Numbered from the stretch's first letter, positions 25,827 through 35,185 are shown. The stretch is 64,000 nt of DNA from Aquimonas sp041395245 (GCA_041395245.1 JAWLAY010000008.1:174587-238586), one strand, 5' to 3'. Numbers and translations: made by a program. Notes: generated by a model from the sequence alone, not told the origin.

Positions 25827-27704
25827 TTATTCGGCGAGATAGGTGTAGCCGGTCAGACCCGTTTCCAGTGCGGTCCGCAGTGCGGAGGCTTCGGCGTCGC
25901 TGAACTTGCCCGCAGCCACCATCTCGGCATAGCGCTCGCGCAGGTCGCTCAAGCGGTAGCCGACGTAGTCGAGCATCACGTCGGTGGTATCGCCCCGACG
26001 CGTGCGCTCAAAGTCGTAGCCGTTGTCGGTCAGGCGCAGATTCACAGCGTCGGTATCGCCGAACAGGTTGTGGATGTCGCCCAGCGTGTCCTGATACGCG
26101 CCCACCATGAAGATGCCGATCCGGTAGCTCTCGCCTTCGCGTGGCACATGCAATGGCATCGAGGTATCCAGGTCGCCGTCGTCGACATAGGTTTCGACCT
26201 GTCCGTCGGAATCGCAGGTCAGGTCGGCGATCACGCCGCGGCGGGTCGGTGCCTCGTCGAGACGATGAATCGGCATGATCGGGAACACCTGATCAATGGC
26301 CCAGGTATCGGGGATCGACTCGAACACCGAGAAGTTGACGAAATACTTGTCGACCAGGCGCTCGTCGAGCTCGTCCAGCACCGCGCGATGGCCTTTTTCG
26401 ACATAGGTCAGACGTTCGCGAACGCCGTGCGCGATGGCGTAGAAAAGATCGTCCAGTGTCGCGCGCTGTGCCAGGTCGAGTTGCCCAAGTGCGTAGAGTG
26501 ATTGACCTTCGGCCTGGAAATGCTGGGCCTCGTGGAACAGCTCGACAGCAGGGCGTTCGCCCAGCGCGGCATGAATCTCGCGCAGATGGCGAATCACCAT
26601 CGGCTCGTCATGCCGGGCGGGAGGAGTCGCGCCCTGCGCGGCAGGTTCGATCTCGCTGACATTGGCGACCAGTACGGCGTGGTGCGCGGTCAGGGCGCGA
26701 CCGGATTCGGTCAGCACGCGAGGCGGCGTCAGTCCATGCGCGGCACACGCATCGGCCAGCGGCTGCACGATGGTGTGGGCGTACTGCTCCAGCCCATAGT
26801 TGATCGAGCAACTGCCGCGTGAGCGGGTGCCTTCATAGTCGACGCCCAGACCGCCGCCGACGTCCATGAAGCGAATCGGACAACCGAGCTTGACCACTTC
26901 GACGAAGTAGCGCGTGGCTTCGCGCATGCCGCTGGCAAAGTCGCGCACGTTGGAGATCTGCGAGCCCATGTGGAAGTGCAACAGTTGCAGGCAGTCGAGC
27001 AGATCGGCCTGTTTCAGCTTGTGTACGAGGTCGAGCAACTGGCGCGGTGAGAGGCCGAACTTGGCCTTGTCGCCGCCCGAGTTCTGCCATTTGCCCGCGC
27101 CCAGCGAAGCCAGTCGCATGCGCACGCCAAGCCCGGGACGCACGCCGAGCGCTTTGGATTCCTCGATGATGTGTTCGAGCTCCGACGCCTTTTCGACCAC
27201 GATGTAGGTTTGCAGGCCAAGCCGTCGACCGATCAGCGCGAGACGGATGTACTCGCGATCCTTGTAGCCGTTGCAGATCACCAAGCCACCGGGTTTCGAC
27301 AGCGCCAGCACGGCCATCAACTCGGGTTTGGAACCGGCCTCCAGACCGAAGCCTTCGCCCGCGCGTGAAGCCAGCTCACCGGCAACACCGAAATGCTGGT
27401 TGACCTTGATTGGGTAGATCGCGGTGTAGCCGCCGCCGTAATGCAGCTCCTGCATGGCCTGCGCAAAGGCCGCCTGCAGGCGACCCAGACGGTGCCGCAG
27501 AATGTCGGGAAAGCGCAGCAGCAGCGGCAGTCGCAGACCATCCTGCAGGGCCGCATTCACCACCTCGGGCAGCGAGATCGCCCGAGCGGCATCGGCATCG
27601 GGTCGCACGCTGACACCGCCATCGGCAGCGATGTCGAAATAGCCTTCGCCCCAGTGGGTGATCGAATAGGTCTGGCGCGCGCGCTCAAGGCTCCAGTCGC
27701 TCAT
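25827..27704 (-). CDS. speA: Biosynthetic arginine decarboxylase
   Basis: SpeA converts arginine to agmatine with pyridoxal phosphate, the first step to putrescine. The 625-residue protein is the usual size. The PLP lysine is K100 in AIYPIKVNQHF. Other family landmarks are LEAGSKPELMAVL, GVRMRLAS, LLHFHMGSQI, FMDVGGGLGVDYEG and the C-terminal VQETTY-region equivalent YVDDGDLDTSMPLHVP. ATG 27704 gives the normal N-terminus MSDWSLERARQTYS; the upstream frame is not supported. speE, next in the pathway after agmatine processing, is 15 kb away on the same strand. Confidence 0.96.
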   Translation of the reverse strand: MSDWSLERARQTYSITHWGEGYFDIAADGGVSVRPDADAARAISLPEVVNAALQDGLRLPLLLRFPDILRHRLGRLQAAFAQAMQELHYGGGYTAIYPIKVNQHFGVAGELASRAGEGFGLEAGSKPELMAVLALSKPGGLVICNGYKDREYIRLALIGRRLGLQTYIVVEKASELEHIIEESKALGVRPGLGVRMRLASLGAGKWQNSGGDKAKFGLSPRQLLDLVHKLKQADLLDCLQLLHFHMGSQISNVRDFASGMREATRYFVEVVKLGCPIRFMDVGGGLGVDYEGTRSRGSCSINYGLEQYAHTIVQPLADACAAHGLTPPRVLTESGRALTAHHAVLVANVSEIEPAAQGATPPARHDEPMVIRHLREIHAALGERPAVELFHEAQHFQAEGQSLYALGQLDLAQRATLDDLFYAIAHGVRERLTYVEKGHRAVLDELDERLVDKYFVNFSVFESIPDTWAIDQVFPIMPIHRLDEAPTRRGVIADLTCDSDGQVETYVDDGDLDTSMPLHVPREGESYRIGIFMVGAYQDTLGDIHNLFGDTDAVNLRLTDNGYDFERTRRGDTTDVMLDYVGYRLSDLRERYAEMVAAGKFSDAEASALRTALETGLTGYTYLAE

Positions 27705-27800
27705 GGCGATAGGCTCCGCAGCAATCAAAGGGCGCGTAGTGTAGGGCTTGTGGGCGGCGATACCAGTGACAGGCACATCAGCGGCATCGCCAGATCGGAT

Positions 27801-28454
27801 TCAACGGATGCGCTTGGGCTCGCTCTTGATCAGATAGGCCTCTTCTTCCGGGCTGAGATCGACGTCGTCGAAGCCGGACAACATCGGCTTGACGTGCTCG
27901 CGGAAGCCATGGCCTACGGTCAGCAGATACAGATGCGTGATCAGGAAGGCGACCATCATGAAGGCGGCCGCAGTGTGCGTGGTGGCGATCCAGAACAGCC
28001 ACTCGGAGGCGCGCGGCCAGCCCTGCCAGAAGCCGTACAGCAGATAGACGATGCCGGTGCTCCAGATGGCCGGGAACAGCACGACTTTCAAGCCCAGGTA
28101 GGCGAGTGCCTGCAGCGGGTTGTGCTTGCGCTTGTAAACCTTGCGATACGGATGCGCTTCACCGTGGAAGATGCCCCACGAATAGAACCGCGCCACCTTC
28201 CACAGTCCGGTGAGTGTCGGCAGGTATTGCTTCCACTCCCCGGTTGTGAACAACCAGAAGGTGGCGAAGGCCCAGATGGCCAGCAACAGCAACGCCGCGC
28301 CGGTGTGCAGCGTGACAGCCATTTCGAAGGGAAGCAGGGTGTGGAAGCCGTGCAGGCCGAAACCCGTCACCATCAGGCTGACCACCAGCACCATCTGCGT
28401 CCAGTGCCAGAAACGCTCGAAGCGGGTGAAGATGAGAACTCGCCGGGTGCTCAT
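27801..28454 (-). CDS. Membrane cytochrome b subunit (b561/hydrogenase-type)
   Basis: The 217-residue integral membrane protein has four to five hydrophobic segments. Its histidines are typical for diheme b-type electron-transfer subunits of the cytochrome b561/Ni-Fe hydrogenase group (RFERFWHWTQM, MAVTLHTGAALL, TTHTAAAFMMV, ITHLYLLTVGHGFREH). It probably takes electrons from the quinone pool and passes them to the octaheme cytochrome. Its ATG (28454-28452) follows the octaheme TGA (28457-28455) directly, so the two are translated together. The C-terminal tail DVDLSPEEEAYLI is cytoplasmic-like and acidic. Confidence 0.88.
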   Translation of the reverse strand: MSTRRVLIFTRFERFWHWTQMVLVVSLMVTGFGLHGFHTLLPFEMAVTLHTGAALLLLAIWAFATFWLFTTGEWKQYLPTLTGLWKVARFYSWGIFHGEAHPYRKVYKRKHNPLQALAYLGLKVVLFPAIWSTGIVYLLYGFWQGWPRASEWLFWIATTHTAAAFMMVAFLITHLYLLTVGHGFREHVKPMLSGFDDVDLSPEEEAYLIKSEPKRIR

Positions 28455-30083
28455 TCAGTGCGCTCCCTTGTTGCCGGTGAAGAATCGAATCAGGCCGTGG
28501 CCCAGTGCGCCGAGCAGGGTCGATGCGACGATCAGCAGGCCGCCGATGTCCAGCCATGAGGGTGCATCACGTCCGGGCATGTAGACGCCGCCGATACCGG
28601 CGAGTCGCCCCTGTTTGGCATGGCAATCCGTGCAGACCAAGGCCTCGGACTTGGGCGCGACCATGTGCGTGATCGGCCAGTTCGACACCGTCGAGACGAA
28701 GCCGAGCTCGCCGCTGAAGGGCAGGTTGTAGTCGGCCATGCCGCGCTCGACTGCCTTCTGCATGTCGAAGTTGCCCCAGAACGAATCCGCGTCCTCGCCC
28801 CACAGGTGCGAGTAGACCAGGGTGCCGTTCTTGGCATCGAAGGGCATCCAGGTGTGCATCTGCTTGAACGGCCAGATGCGTGAGTTGGGATCATCGCGGG
28901 AGCCGGTGAATCCGTTGATCGAGATGGGTGCGTTGGCCGGGTCGAAGTGGGTGTCGATGGTGGTGTAGGTCATATGACCATCGAACCAGGCGTAGGTCGG
29001 GACCAGGTTCTCGCCGTAGGTGAAGTCGCCTTTGATCGATTTGTAGGTGTAGCGGTGATGCCCGTTACCCTGCGTGTATTCCGACTCGTTGTAGCCGACG
29101 CCGTCCTTGGTTTTGCCAGCAGTGCGCCAATCCCAGTCCACCATCGTGGCGACGCCGCCGCGAGCGAATTCGGGGATGTGGCAGGTTTGGCAGGCGATCT
29201 TGCTGACGTGGTCGTTGAGCTTGATCTGCGCGACCGATTGCTGCGGGTGCGGCGCCGTGCCATGGCAGGACTCGCAGGTCGCGACATCGCGCCGCTGGCC
29301 GGGCAGGCCGGTTCCTTCCACGTCCTTGGCTTCCATTTCATAGCGGCTGCCGGCCCAGACATGGTTCTTGGTGACGTGGCAGGCGGTGCAGGCGAAGTTC
29401 AAGCCGTCGGCGGCCATGTGCACGTCGACCGCTTCGGTCGGTGCGGCGAGCGCGGAGGAAAGATCGCCGTGCTTGACGTTGTCGCCGCCGCCACCATTGA
29501 AGTGGCAGGTTCCGCAGTTCTGTCGCTGTGGCAGCACCACGTTTTGCGCCACCGCCGTCCAGTCGATCGGCTTCTTGCCCTCGAACATGATCGAGCAGGC
29601 TTCGTTGCCGCGTGAATTCGGTGTCTTGTAGTAGCTGCCGGTGCCGTCATGGCAGACCACGCAGTCGATGTTTTCCTGATTGGTGAAATCGAAGGTCTCG
29701 TCCTTCCAGCCGTAGCCGGCGTGGCATTGCGCGCACATGCCTTCATTGCCGCGTGCATTGGTGCAGAAGTTGTTGACCAGGTGCTTTTTGCCGAGCATCT
29801 GCCCACTGCGGTCGTCGCGATGCTCCCAGGTCCAGTGGATGTTCTGCATGAAGTGCTCACCCGCCTCGGTGTGGCAACTCAGGCAGGCCTTGGTGACTTC
29901 CGGGCCGGAGAAGAAGGGACCGGCGAGCGCTTCGAGCTTGCTGTGATCGGTGGTGCCGCCAGTCAGCGCACCTGAGGTCTGCGGCGCGGTATGTACGGGT
30001 GGCGCAGCGTCTTCGGCCGGGCTGGGTCCGGCAAGCAGGAAAAGCAGCAGCGCGGCGGCAAACCGCAAGATCGGTGTGCGCAT
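28455..30083 (-). CDS. Periplasmic octaheme c-type cytochrome (tetrathionate reductase family)
   Basis: The 542-residue protein has a signal peptide (MRTPILRFAAALLLFLLAGPSPA). Eight CxxCH heme sites follow: CLSCH, CAQCH, CVVCH, CGTCH, CTACH, CESCH, CQTCH and CTDCH. A C-terminal membrane helix (GGLLIVASTLLGALGHGLI) is present. The heme count and layout match the octaheme tetrathionate reductase (OTR) family of Shewanella, which reduces tetrathionate, nitrite or hydroxylamine in vitro. Together with the coupled cytochrome b it would make a quinol-fed periplasmic reductase; the physiological acceptor is not known. A Shine-Dalgarno-like GGGAG precedes ATG 30083. Confidence 0.93.
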   Translation of the reverse strand: MRTPILRFAAALLLFLLAGPSPAEDAAPPVHTAPQTSGALTGGTTDHSKLEALAGPFFSGPEVTKACLSCHTEAGEHFMQNIHWTWEHRDDRSGQMLGKKHLVNNFCTNARGNEGMCAQCHAGYGWKDETFDFTNQENIDCVVCHDGTGSYYKTPNSRGNEACSIMFEGKKPIDWTAVAQNVVLPQRQNCGTCHFNGGGGDNVKHGDLSSALAAPTEAVDVHMAADGLNFACTACHVTKNHVWAGSRYEMEAKDVEGTGLPGQRRDVATCESCHGTAPHPQQSVAQIKLNDHVSKIACQTCHIPEFARGGVATMVDWDWRTAGKTKDGVGYNESEYTQGNGHHRYTYKSIKGDFTYGENLVPTYAWFDGHMTYTTIDTHFDPANAPISINGFTGSRDDPNSRIWPFKQMHTWMPFDAKNGTLVYSHLWGEDADSFWGNFDMQKAVERGMADYNLPFSGELGFVSTVSNWPITHMVAPKSEALVCTDCHAKQGRLAGIGGVYMPGRDAPSWLDIGGLLIVASTLLGALGHGLIRFFTGNKGAH

Positions 30084-30129
30084 GGGGACTCCCGGCGGGT
30101 GTGAGGCAAACGAAGCGGCGCGCGCCAGA

Positions 30130-30200
30130 CGGCGGGCGTGCTGTTAAGAGTATGCTTAATTTAGCGATTACTGAAGTTGCGTTGGCTCAAATACTTACCG
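30130..30200 (-). promoter_or_regulatory. AT-rich island upstream of the octaheme operon
   Basis: The 201-base gap between the PPTase stop and the octaheme start contains a markedly AT-rich stretch (about 30140-30190: TTAAGAGTATGCTTAATTTAGCG). It is unlike the surrounding high-GC DNA and includes a small TTAAG/CTTAA inverted repeat. It is the likely promoter region of the octaheme-cytochrome b pair. I see no convincing FNR or NarL box. Confidence 0.35.
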
Positions 30201-30284
30201 AGACGGCAAGGCTGTCCAAGTCGATTTCGCACTTTCCGCAGAGCAACATCCCGGCCATCCCCGTGCCGCCGGGCTATCGACGGT

Positions 30285-30920
30285 TCAATCGCTGGCTACC
30301 AACGCCAGTGCAGCAGAAAACCCGTCGGGCGCTGCCAGTTCGCAACACTCGACCTCGAATGTCCGCCCGTCGAAGGCCAGCGAAACGTGGGCAGCGTGCT
30401 CGAAACTGATCGGCGGAATGCGCAAGCCCGTGGCCGCCGCTTTCAGAATCGCCTCTTTCCCCGACCACAGATCGGTCAAGTGCTGGCTGCGCCGGTCGTG
30501 GGCAAGCGATTGCCAGACCCGCATCTCGGCGGGATGCAGAATCTCCGCCGCCAGGGCATCGGTGGGTGAGGCGATCCAGTGTTCAAGGTCGATCCCGACC
30601 GGCCGCGCCGCCACCGCGATGAGTGCGTGCATGTCGCTGTGCGACAGATTGAAGTGCACGTCGGGTTGTCCTGCCAGATGCGGCTTGCCGAAGGTGTCAC
30701 GACTCAGCGTCACGGCGTGCGGGGCCACACCGGTGGCGTTGCCCAGCACGCGACGCAGGGCGCAATGCGAAGCGGTGAAGCGATCCCGCAATGCATCGCT
30801 GGCGAAGCGCTGCGCGCGCGCGTGCTCCTCATCGTCGAGCCAGTCATTGCGCAATGGCTCGCGGGCCAAGTCGATGTGGAACACCTTCACATCGACGCCG
30901 CCAAGCAGATATTCCCGCAT
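30285..30920 (-). CDS. 4'-phosphopantetheinyl transferase (Sfp type)
   Basis: PPTases move 4'-phosphopantetheine from CoA to the serine of carrier proteins. The 211-residue protein has Sfp-type motifs: FGKPHLAG, FNLSHSDMHALIAVA, the metal-binding D111 and E113 in VGIDLE, and WSGKEAILKAAATGL with W152, K155 and E156. Its ATG shares one base with the TGA of the propeller gene upstream (TGATG at 30922-30918), so it is translated as the last gene of the polysaccharide operon. A PPTase in a glycan operon is unexpected; the NRPS-PKS at 53923 needs three visible carrier domains converted to holo form, which is the obvious client. Confidence 0.94.
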   Translation of the reverse strand: MREYLLGGVDVKVFHIDLAREPLRNDWLDDEEHARAQRFASDALRDRFTASHCALRRVLGNATGVAPHAVTLSRDTFGKPHLAGQPDVHFNLSHSDMHALIAVAARPVGIDLEHWIASPTDALAAEILHPAEMRVWQSLAHDRRSQHLTDLWSGKEAILKAAATGLRIPPISFEHAAHVSLAFDGRTFEVECCELAAPDGFSAALALVASD

Positions 30921-32284
30921 CAGGGCAGCAGACTGGGTGGCAGTCTGACCATGTAGGCGTCGACATCCTCCGCTGCCGTGCTACCCCAGTTGGAGGTGAA
31001 CAGCACACGGGTGAAGTCGCGGCTGACGCTCGCGTGCGGTTCCGTCCAGTAGCCATTGGCGAAACTGTGGTGATGCGCCAGATTGACGATCAATGGATTG
31101 GCCGCCAATTCGACCGCCATGATGCGTTCGTGCAGCCACAGCTCGTTGCCGGTATGGGCGTAGGTCGACACCAGAACCCAACCCGGCTTGGAGAATGCCT
31201 TGCCGGAGACGTGATAGGCCGTCGCGGTCCCTTGAATATAGGTGGGAAACAGCGTGGTGCGGACGTTGCTGTCGATATTGACCATCACCAGATCGCCCGC
31301 GTTGCTCTGGTAATTGACGAACACGAAGTAGTCGTCGCCGTCGGCACCCAGCGCGGCATCCGAATGTTCCGACTTGTGGTGCAGTTGGCGATAGGTGCTG
31401 AATGCCGGATCCCAGGCGCGGGTGCCCTCGGCGCCGTCCGACGAAACGATGCACCAGCGCCCCGACGCCGACATGCTGACGTGATCCGGGCGCTCGGTCA
31501 TGCTGCGGGTGCCGAGAATCTGATTGGTCTGCAGATCGTAGGTGAACACACCGAGGATGCCGAAGCTGTCGGATTCGGCTTGCAGGCACCAATAACGCCC
31601 ATCCGCCGATGGACTGCCTTCCGACTTGGTCCAGATGTGCGCCACGCCACTCCACGGCAAGCGGCCGGAAAAATCCGCCACGGTGATGGATTGGTTGGTC
31701 TCGACATTCAGGCGCTTGATGACCGTGCCACCATTGGTCGGCACGAAATAAAGCATCTGCGGATCGGTCGGGTGCCACTGCGGTTCGGCATCACCCGCCG
31801 GACCACTCAACTGACGCAGGTACTGCAGGGTGTTGGCGTCGTACAGATGCCAGTGGCCTGACAGCGAGTAGACGATGAAGCGCGAGTTGTTGGAGTTGAA
31901 CGCCTGACGGCGCGAGTAGTCGTTGCGCGCGAATCCGCTCGGTGGTTCGGCGGCATGATCGGTGGCACGAACGACGCAAGTACCGAAATTCGGATCGCCC
32001 TGGATCTCGCCCTTCAGTGGACGTGCCGGATTGCCGGAAGCAGCCTGAATCTGACCGAGCACCGGTTCGAAGGACGGTGCGTAGAACCCGGCACAGACGC
32101 CGGTTTCGGCGACATCGAAGCCATCCACGAAGAGTGCATCGGCGTCACGATTCACGGCGCCGACCTTGGGGGCGTCCGCACCCGCATCGACCTGCGCCAG
32201 AATGCGCGGGGTGTAGGCGCTGCTGCAGGCCATCAGCAGGCACAGGGCGCTGCCCAACGTGCTGCTCCATTTGGCGTACCACAT
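30920..32284 (-). CDS. Propeller-like lipoprotein with N-terminal FVDGFD motif
   Basis: The 454-residue protein has a lipoprotein-type signal (STLGSALCLLMAC), with the acylated Cys at residue 20. After a linker comes FVDGFD (52-57), a variant of the FADGFE tag seen elsewhere in this window. The rest has repeated SADGRYW, SRFIVYSLSGHWHLYD and SASGRWCIVSSDG units typical of TolB/WD40-like propellers. ATG 32284 is chosen because GGAG lies seven bases upstream and the signal starts there. It follows the flippase gene by 70 bases and overlaps the PPTase gene by one base. Its place in the operon suggests a surface role in glycan handling; the function is not known. Confidence 0.75.
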   Translation of the reverse strand: MWYAKWSSTLGSALCLLMACSSAYTPRILAQVDAGADAPKVGAVNRDADALFVDGFDVAETGVCAGFYAPSFEPVLGQIQAASGNPARPLKGEIQGDPNFGTCVVRATDHAAEPPSGFARNDYSRRQAFNSNNSRFIVYSLSGHWHLYDANTLQYLRQLSGPAGDAEPQWHPTDPQMLYFVPTNGGTVIKRLNVETNQSITVADFSGRLPWSGVAHIWTKSEGSPSADGRYWCLQAESDSFGILGVFTYDLQTNQILGTRSMTERPDHVSMSASGRWCIVSSDGAEGTRAWDPAFSTYRQLHHKSEHSDAALGADGDDYFVFVNYQSNAGDLVMVNIDSNVRTTLFPTYIQGTATAYHVSGKAFSKPGWVLVSTYAHTGNELWLHERIMAVELAANPLIVNLAHHHSFANGYWTEPHASVSRDFTRVLFTSNWGSTAAEDVDAYMVRLPPSLLP

Positions 32285-32354
32285 CACCGTGCTCCAAACC
32301 GTCGAGTGTGGATGCCATGTTGGAATCGTCTGCGACGGCATTCTGTGGCGGCCC

Positions 32355-33896
32355 TCAAGCTCTGCGAAGGACGTTTCGTGATGCCTTCCACAACATTGCA
32401 ATGTCTGGCTGTCGGATTAAGCCAGCGATCAGCAATGTGAGTATCCCCGCGGTGGCGCCAAGGGCCAGTTGCCACAACGCCTGCACGGGACGCGAGTCCA
32501 TCGGCCAGTGGGCGGCGGCCATCAATGCCGCCTGACTCAAGGCGATCAGACAAACGGTGAGCAAGGCCAGTTTGGCGACTTCACGAGCCAAGCGCGCATG
32601 CCAGCGCATGCGCAGGATGTGCGCGGCGGCCAGCAGTGACAACAGTGCCGACAACAGAATCGACACGGCAGCCGCCCAGGCCACTCCGGCGGCACCGTGC
32701 TGTTTGACCCAGAGCAGACACAGGCTGGCGTGCACGACCACACCGAGCAGGCCGATGCTGACCTGCAACCAGGGCCGCACGGCGGCATGCAATACCCGGT
32801 AGTTGAAGTACGCGAACGCGCGGAACACCAGACCCAGCGACATGATGGCGGTCAATTGCGCGGTGAGCAGAGTGTCGTCGACGCCAAACTCGCCACGTTC
32901 CAGCAGCAAGGTCATCGCCGGTTCGGCAAACAGGTAGAGCAATACCGCACTCGGCAAGGTCAGAAACAGCACGAAGCGCACACCATCGGCAAAGCGATCC
33001 GCTGCCTCGCTCCATTCGCCGCGCGCGAAATGGCGACCCAGAGCCGGATAGAAGGCGGTGATTACGGCTTGTGCAAAGACCTCCAGCGGCAGCATCGCGA
33101 ACATCGAGGCATAGGCCATGGCCGAGATGGTTCCCTGATCACCGCCGGAGAGAAAATACTGGTTGATCAGGCCGGTCAGCACCGAGCCCGCCGATCCCAC
33201 CAGCAGAGGCAGCAGATGCGCGGCGGGCGCACGAAAATCGGGATGACGGAAATCCAGCGCGGGTCGCAGGCTGTCGCGCAACAGGTCGCGGTTGCCCCAC
33301 AACAGCACACCCGCCTGAAGCATGAATCCACTCAGTACGCCCCACATCAACGCGGTGACACCCAACTGGCGACCCAGCACGGTGATGGCCAACAGCACGG
33401 TGATATTGGTCAACACGCCTTCCAGTGCGGGCAAGGTGAAGCGCTCCAGTGCATTGCTGATCGCCGAAAGGATCGATGAAACCGTCAGGATCGGTACACA
33501 GGGCAGCAGCAGGCGGGTCATGCGCACCGCTTCGGCCTGGGTTTCGGCGGCGAGTCCGGGTGCAAGCGCACGCACCAAGGCTTCGGCATACAGCCCCATG
33601 GCGATGGAGGCCAGCACGGCAATCGCGAGAATCAGCGTGAACAGCGTGTTGGCACCGCGCCAGGCCAGGCTGCCGCGGCGTCCTTCCAGCGAGGCCATGA
33701 AGCGCGGCACGAAGGCCACCGTGATGACCGTCGTCAGCAAAGCGGGCAGCAAGGTGGGCAGGCTGTACGCGACCCAGAACGCATCCAGCGAAGCGCCCGC
33801 ACCGAACAGTCCGGCGATCAGCATGGTCTTGCCGATCGCCATGAACTTGCTGAGCCCGTTCAGCAGACTCAGATTGACCGCGTGGCGGTGGCTCAC
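32355..33896 (-). CDS. MurJ/MviN-type flippase of the MOP superfamily
   Basis: The 513-residue protein has about 14 transmembrane helices and MurJ-like signatures (GLFGAGASLDAFWVAYSLP, NALERFTLPALEGVLTN, LPLEVFAQAVITAFYPALG). MurJ flips lipid II, but in a polysaccharide operon the homologue probably flips the undecaprenyl-linked repeat unit, the job Wzx does elsewhere. The GTG start at 33896 overlaps the stop of the upstream polymerase/ligase (33893-33896). The usual cell-division MurJ would be expected elsewhere in the genome. Confidence 0.88.
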   Translation of the reverse strand: MSHRHAVNLSLLNGLSKFMAIGKTMLIAGLFGAGASLDAFWVAYSLPTLLPALLTTVITVAFVPRFMASLEGRRGSLAWRGANTLFTLILAIAVLASIAMGLYAEALVRALAPGLAAETQAEAVRMTRLLLPCVPILTVSSILSAISNALERFTLPALEGVLTNITVLLAITVLGRQLGVTALMWGVLSGFMLQAGVLLWGNRDLLRDSLRPALDFRHPDFRAPAAHLLPLLVGSAGSVLTGLINQYFLSGGDQGTISAMAYASMFAMLPLEVFAQAVITAFYPALGRHFARGEWSEAADRFADGVRFVLFLTLPSAVLLYLFAEPAMTLLLERGEFGVDDTLLTAQLTAIMSLGLVFRAFAYFNYRVLHAAVRPWLQVSIGLLGVVVHASLCLLWVKQHGAAGVAWAAAVSILLSALLSLLAAAHILRMRWHARLAREVAKLALLTVCLIALSQAALMAAAHWPMDSRPVQALWQLALGATAGILTLLIAGLIRQPDIAMLWKASRNVLRRA

Positions 33897-35185
33897 GGCG
33901 TCGCTCGCAAACTGGCCGATGCGGCCTCGGCGCGTGCATTGGCGGGACGGGCCTGCGCCGCGCTCGCTGCCTGGGCGGCCTGCCATCGCAGACTCATGTA
34001 GCGCTCCATCAAGGCGGCGAGTGCCCAGAACACACCCATGATCGCGCCTTCGGAAAACGGGCTGCCATAGATGTTGCCCAGAATCATCGCCAGCACGGCA
34101 ACACGGAAACCGTAAGCCAGCGCGCGACTCTCCGGGTCAAATGCGGCGCGTGACAGGCGCCCACCCAATCGCCACATCGCCCATACCAACAACAGCAGCG
34201 ACAACAGACCTTGCCAGCCGGTCTCGGCCAGGGTCAGCACGTAGTAGTTGTGCGCATCCTTGCCGGAATAGCGCGAGTAGTTGCCGATCTCGCTCTTGAA
34301 GCGATTGGCGCCGATGCCGAACGGATTTTCCATCCACATCGCCAGCCCGCCTTCCCAAAGTATCCAACGGCTCTCGGTACTCTCGTCGTACTGCGCCTGT
34401 CCGTATTCGCCGGTCTGCTTGGTCTCCTCGACGCGTTCGGTCGCGCCTTGCGGCAACCACGGCAACGCAATCAGGAACACGATCAGGCCGAGCGTGGCGG
34501 TGCCGATGCCGCGCTTGAAGGCCAGCAGCGCCATGCCGAGCAAGCCGATGGCGTAGGCCTGGCGCGAATACGTGAACAGGATGGCACCGAGCAGGATCAA
34601 CACGCTGCCGAGCGCCATGACACGGAACAGTGGGCGCGTCTTGAGGAACAGCACCGGTGCCAGCAGCATCGGCAGGAACATCGCGTAAAACACGCCGGCT
34701 CGGTTGGCCGAGTAGAAATCCGGGCCGAACGGACCGGCGGCACGATGGCTTTCGACATAGCTACCGATACCGTAGGAAATGGCCTCCGACCAAGCTTCCA
34801 GACCAGCCACCACGGCAACGAACAGCACCGCTGCAATCCAGAGACGGGTGCGGGTCAGGTCGCGAGCGGCGTAGTAGAACAGGAAGTAATACAGCGGATA
34901 GAAGACCAAAGTCTTCAGGTAGGTCAGGTCAGCCATCAGACCCATGGGACGCAGCCAGATGGCGATCAACGTCGCCACCGCCATCATCGCGAAGTAGAAC
35001 TTCAGTGGCCCGCCGAGGCTGGGTTTCGACAGGCGAGGGCCACGTGCCAGCAGGACGACCAGCAGGACGCCGAACATGAAAATCAGGTTCAGCGCATTCA
35101 GACCTGGCAGACCCAGATCGCTGGGCAGATGCAACTGGTTGACCGTGTAGAGAATCAGCAGTGCCAGCCAGCCGAGCAGGATCAT
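33893..35185 (-). CDS. O-antigen ligase / Wzy-like polymerase
   Basis: The 430-residue protein has 10 or more transmembrane segments and a large periplasmic loop (WLPQGATERVEETKQ to NRFKSEIGNYS). That loop ends in the H-containing DAHNYYVLTLAETGWQG found in the Wzy_C/O-antigen ligase family. In this operon it probably polymerises repeat units. ATG 35185 overlaps the asnB stop (ATGA, 35182-35185). The C-terminal tail is Ala-rich and of low complexity. Confidence 0.85.
   Translation of the reverse strand: MILLGWLALLILYTVNQLHLPSDLGLPGLNALNLIFMFGVLLVVLLARGPRLSKPSLGGPLKFYFAMMAVATLIAIWLRPMGLMADLTYLKTLVFYPLYYFLFYYAARDLTRTRLWIAAVLFVAVVAGLEAWSEAISYGIGSYVESHRAAGPFGPDFYSANRAGVFYAMFLPMLLAPVLFLKTRPLFRVMALGSVLILLGAILFTYSRQAYAIGLLGMALLAFKRGIGTATLGLIVFLIALPWLPQGATERVEETKQTGEYGQAQYDESTESRWILWEGGLAMWMENPFGIGANRFKSEIGNYSRYSGKDAHNYYVLTLAETGWQGLLSLLLLVWAMWRLGGRLSRAAFDPESRALAYGFRVAVLAMILGNIYGSPFSEGAIMGVFWALAALMERYMSLRWQAAQAASAAQARPANARAEAASASLRATP

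Noticed and set aside
9925..27704. Link between the spermidine genes and the NRPS (edeine-like product with a spermidine tail)
   Set aside because: speA and speE are housekeeping genes on the other side of the locus and 26 kb or more from the megasynthase; no amide-forming offloading domain is visible to support it.
30177..30569. Possible plus-strand gene opposite the PPTase
   Set aside because: No ribosome binding site, no conserved motif and full overlap with a well-supported minus-strand gene.
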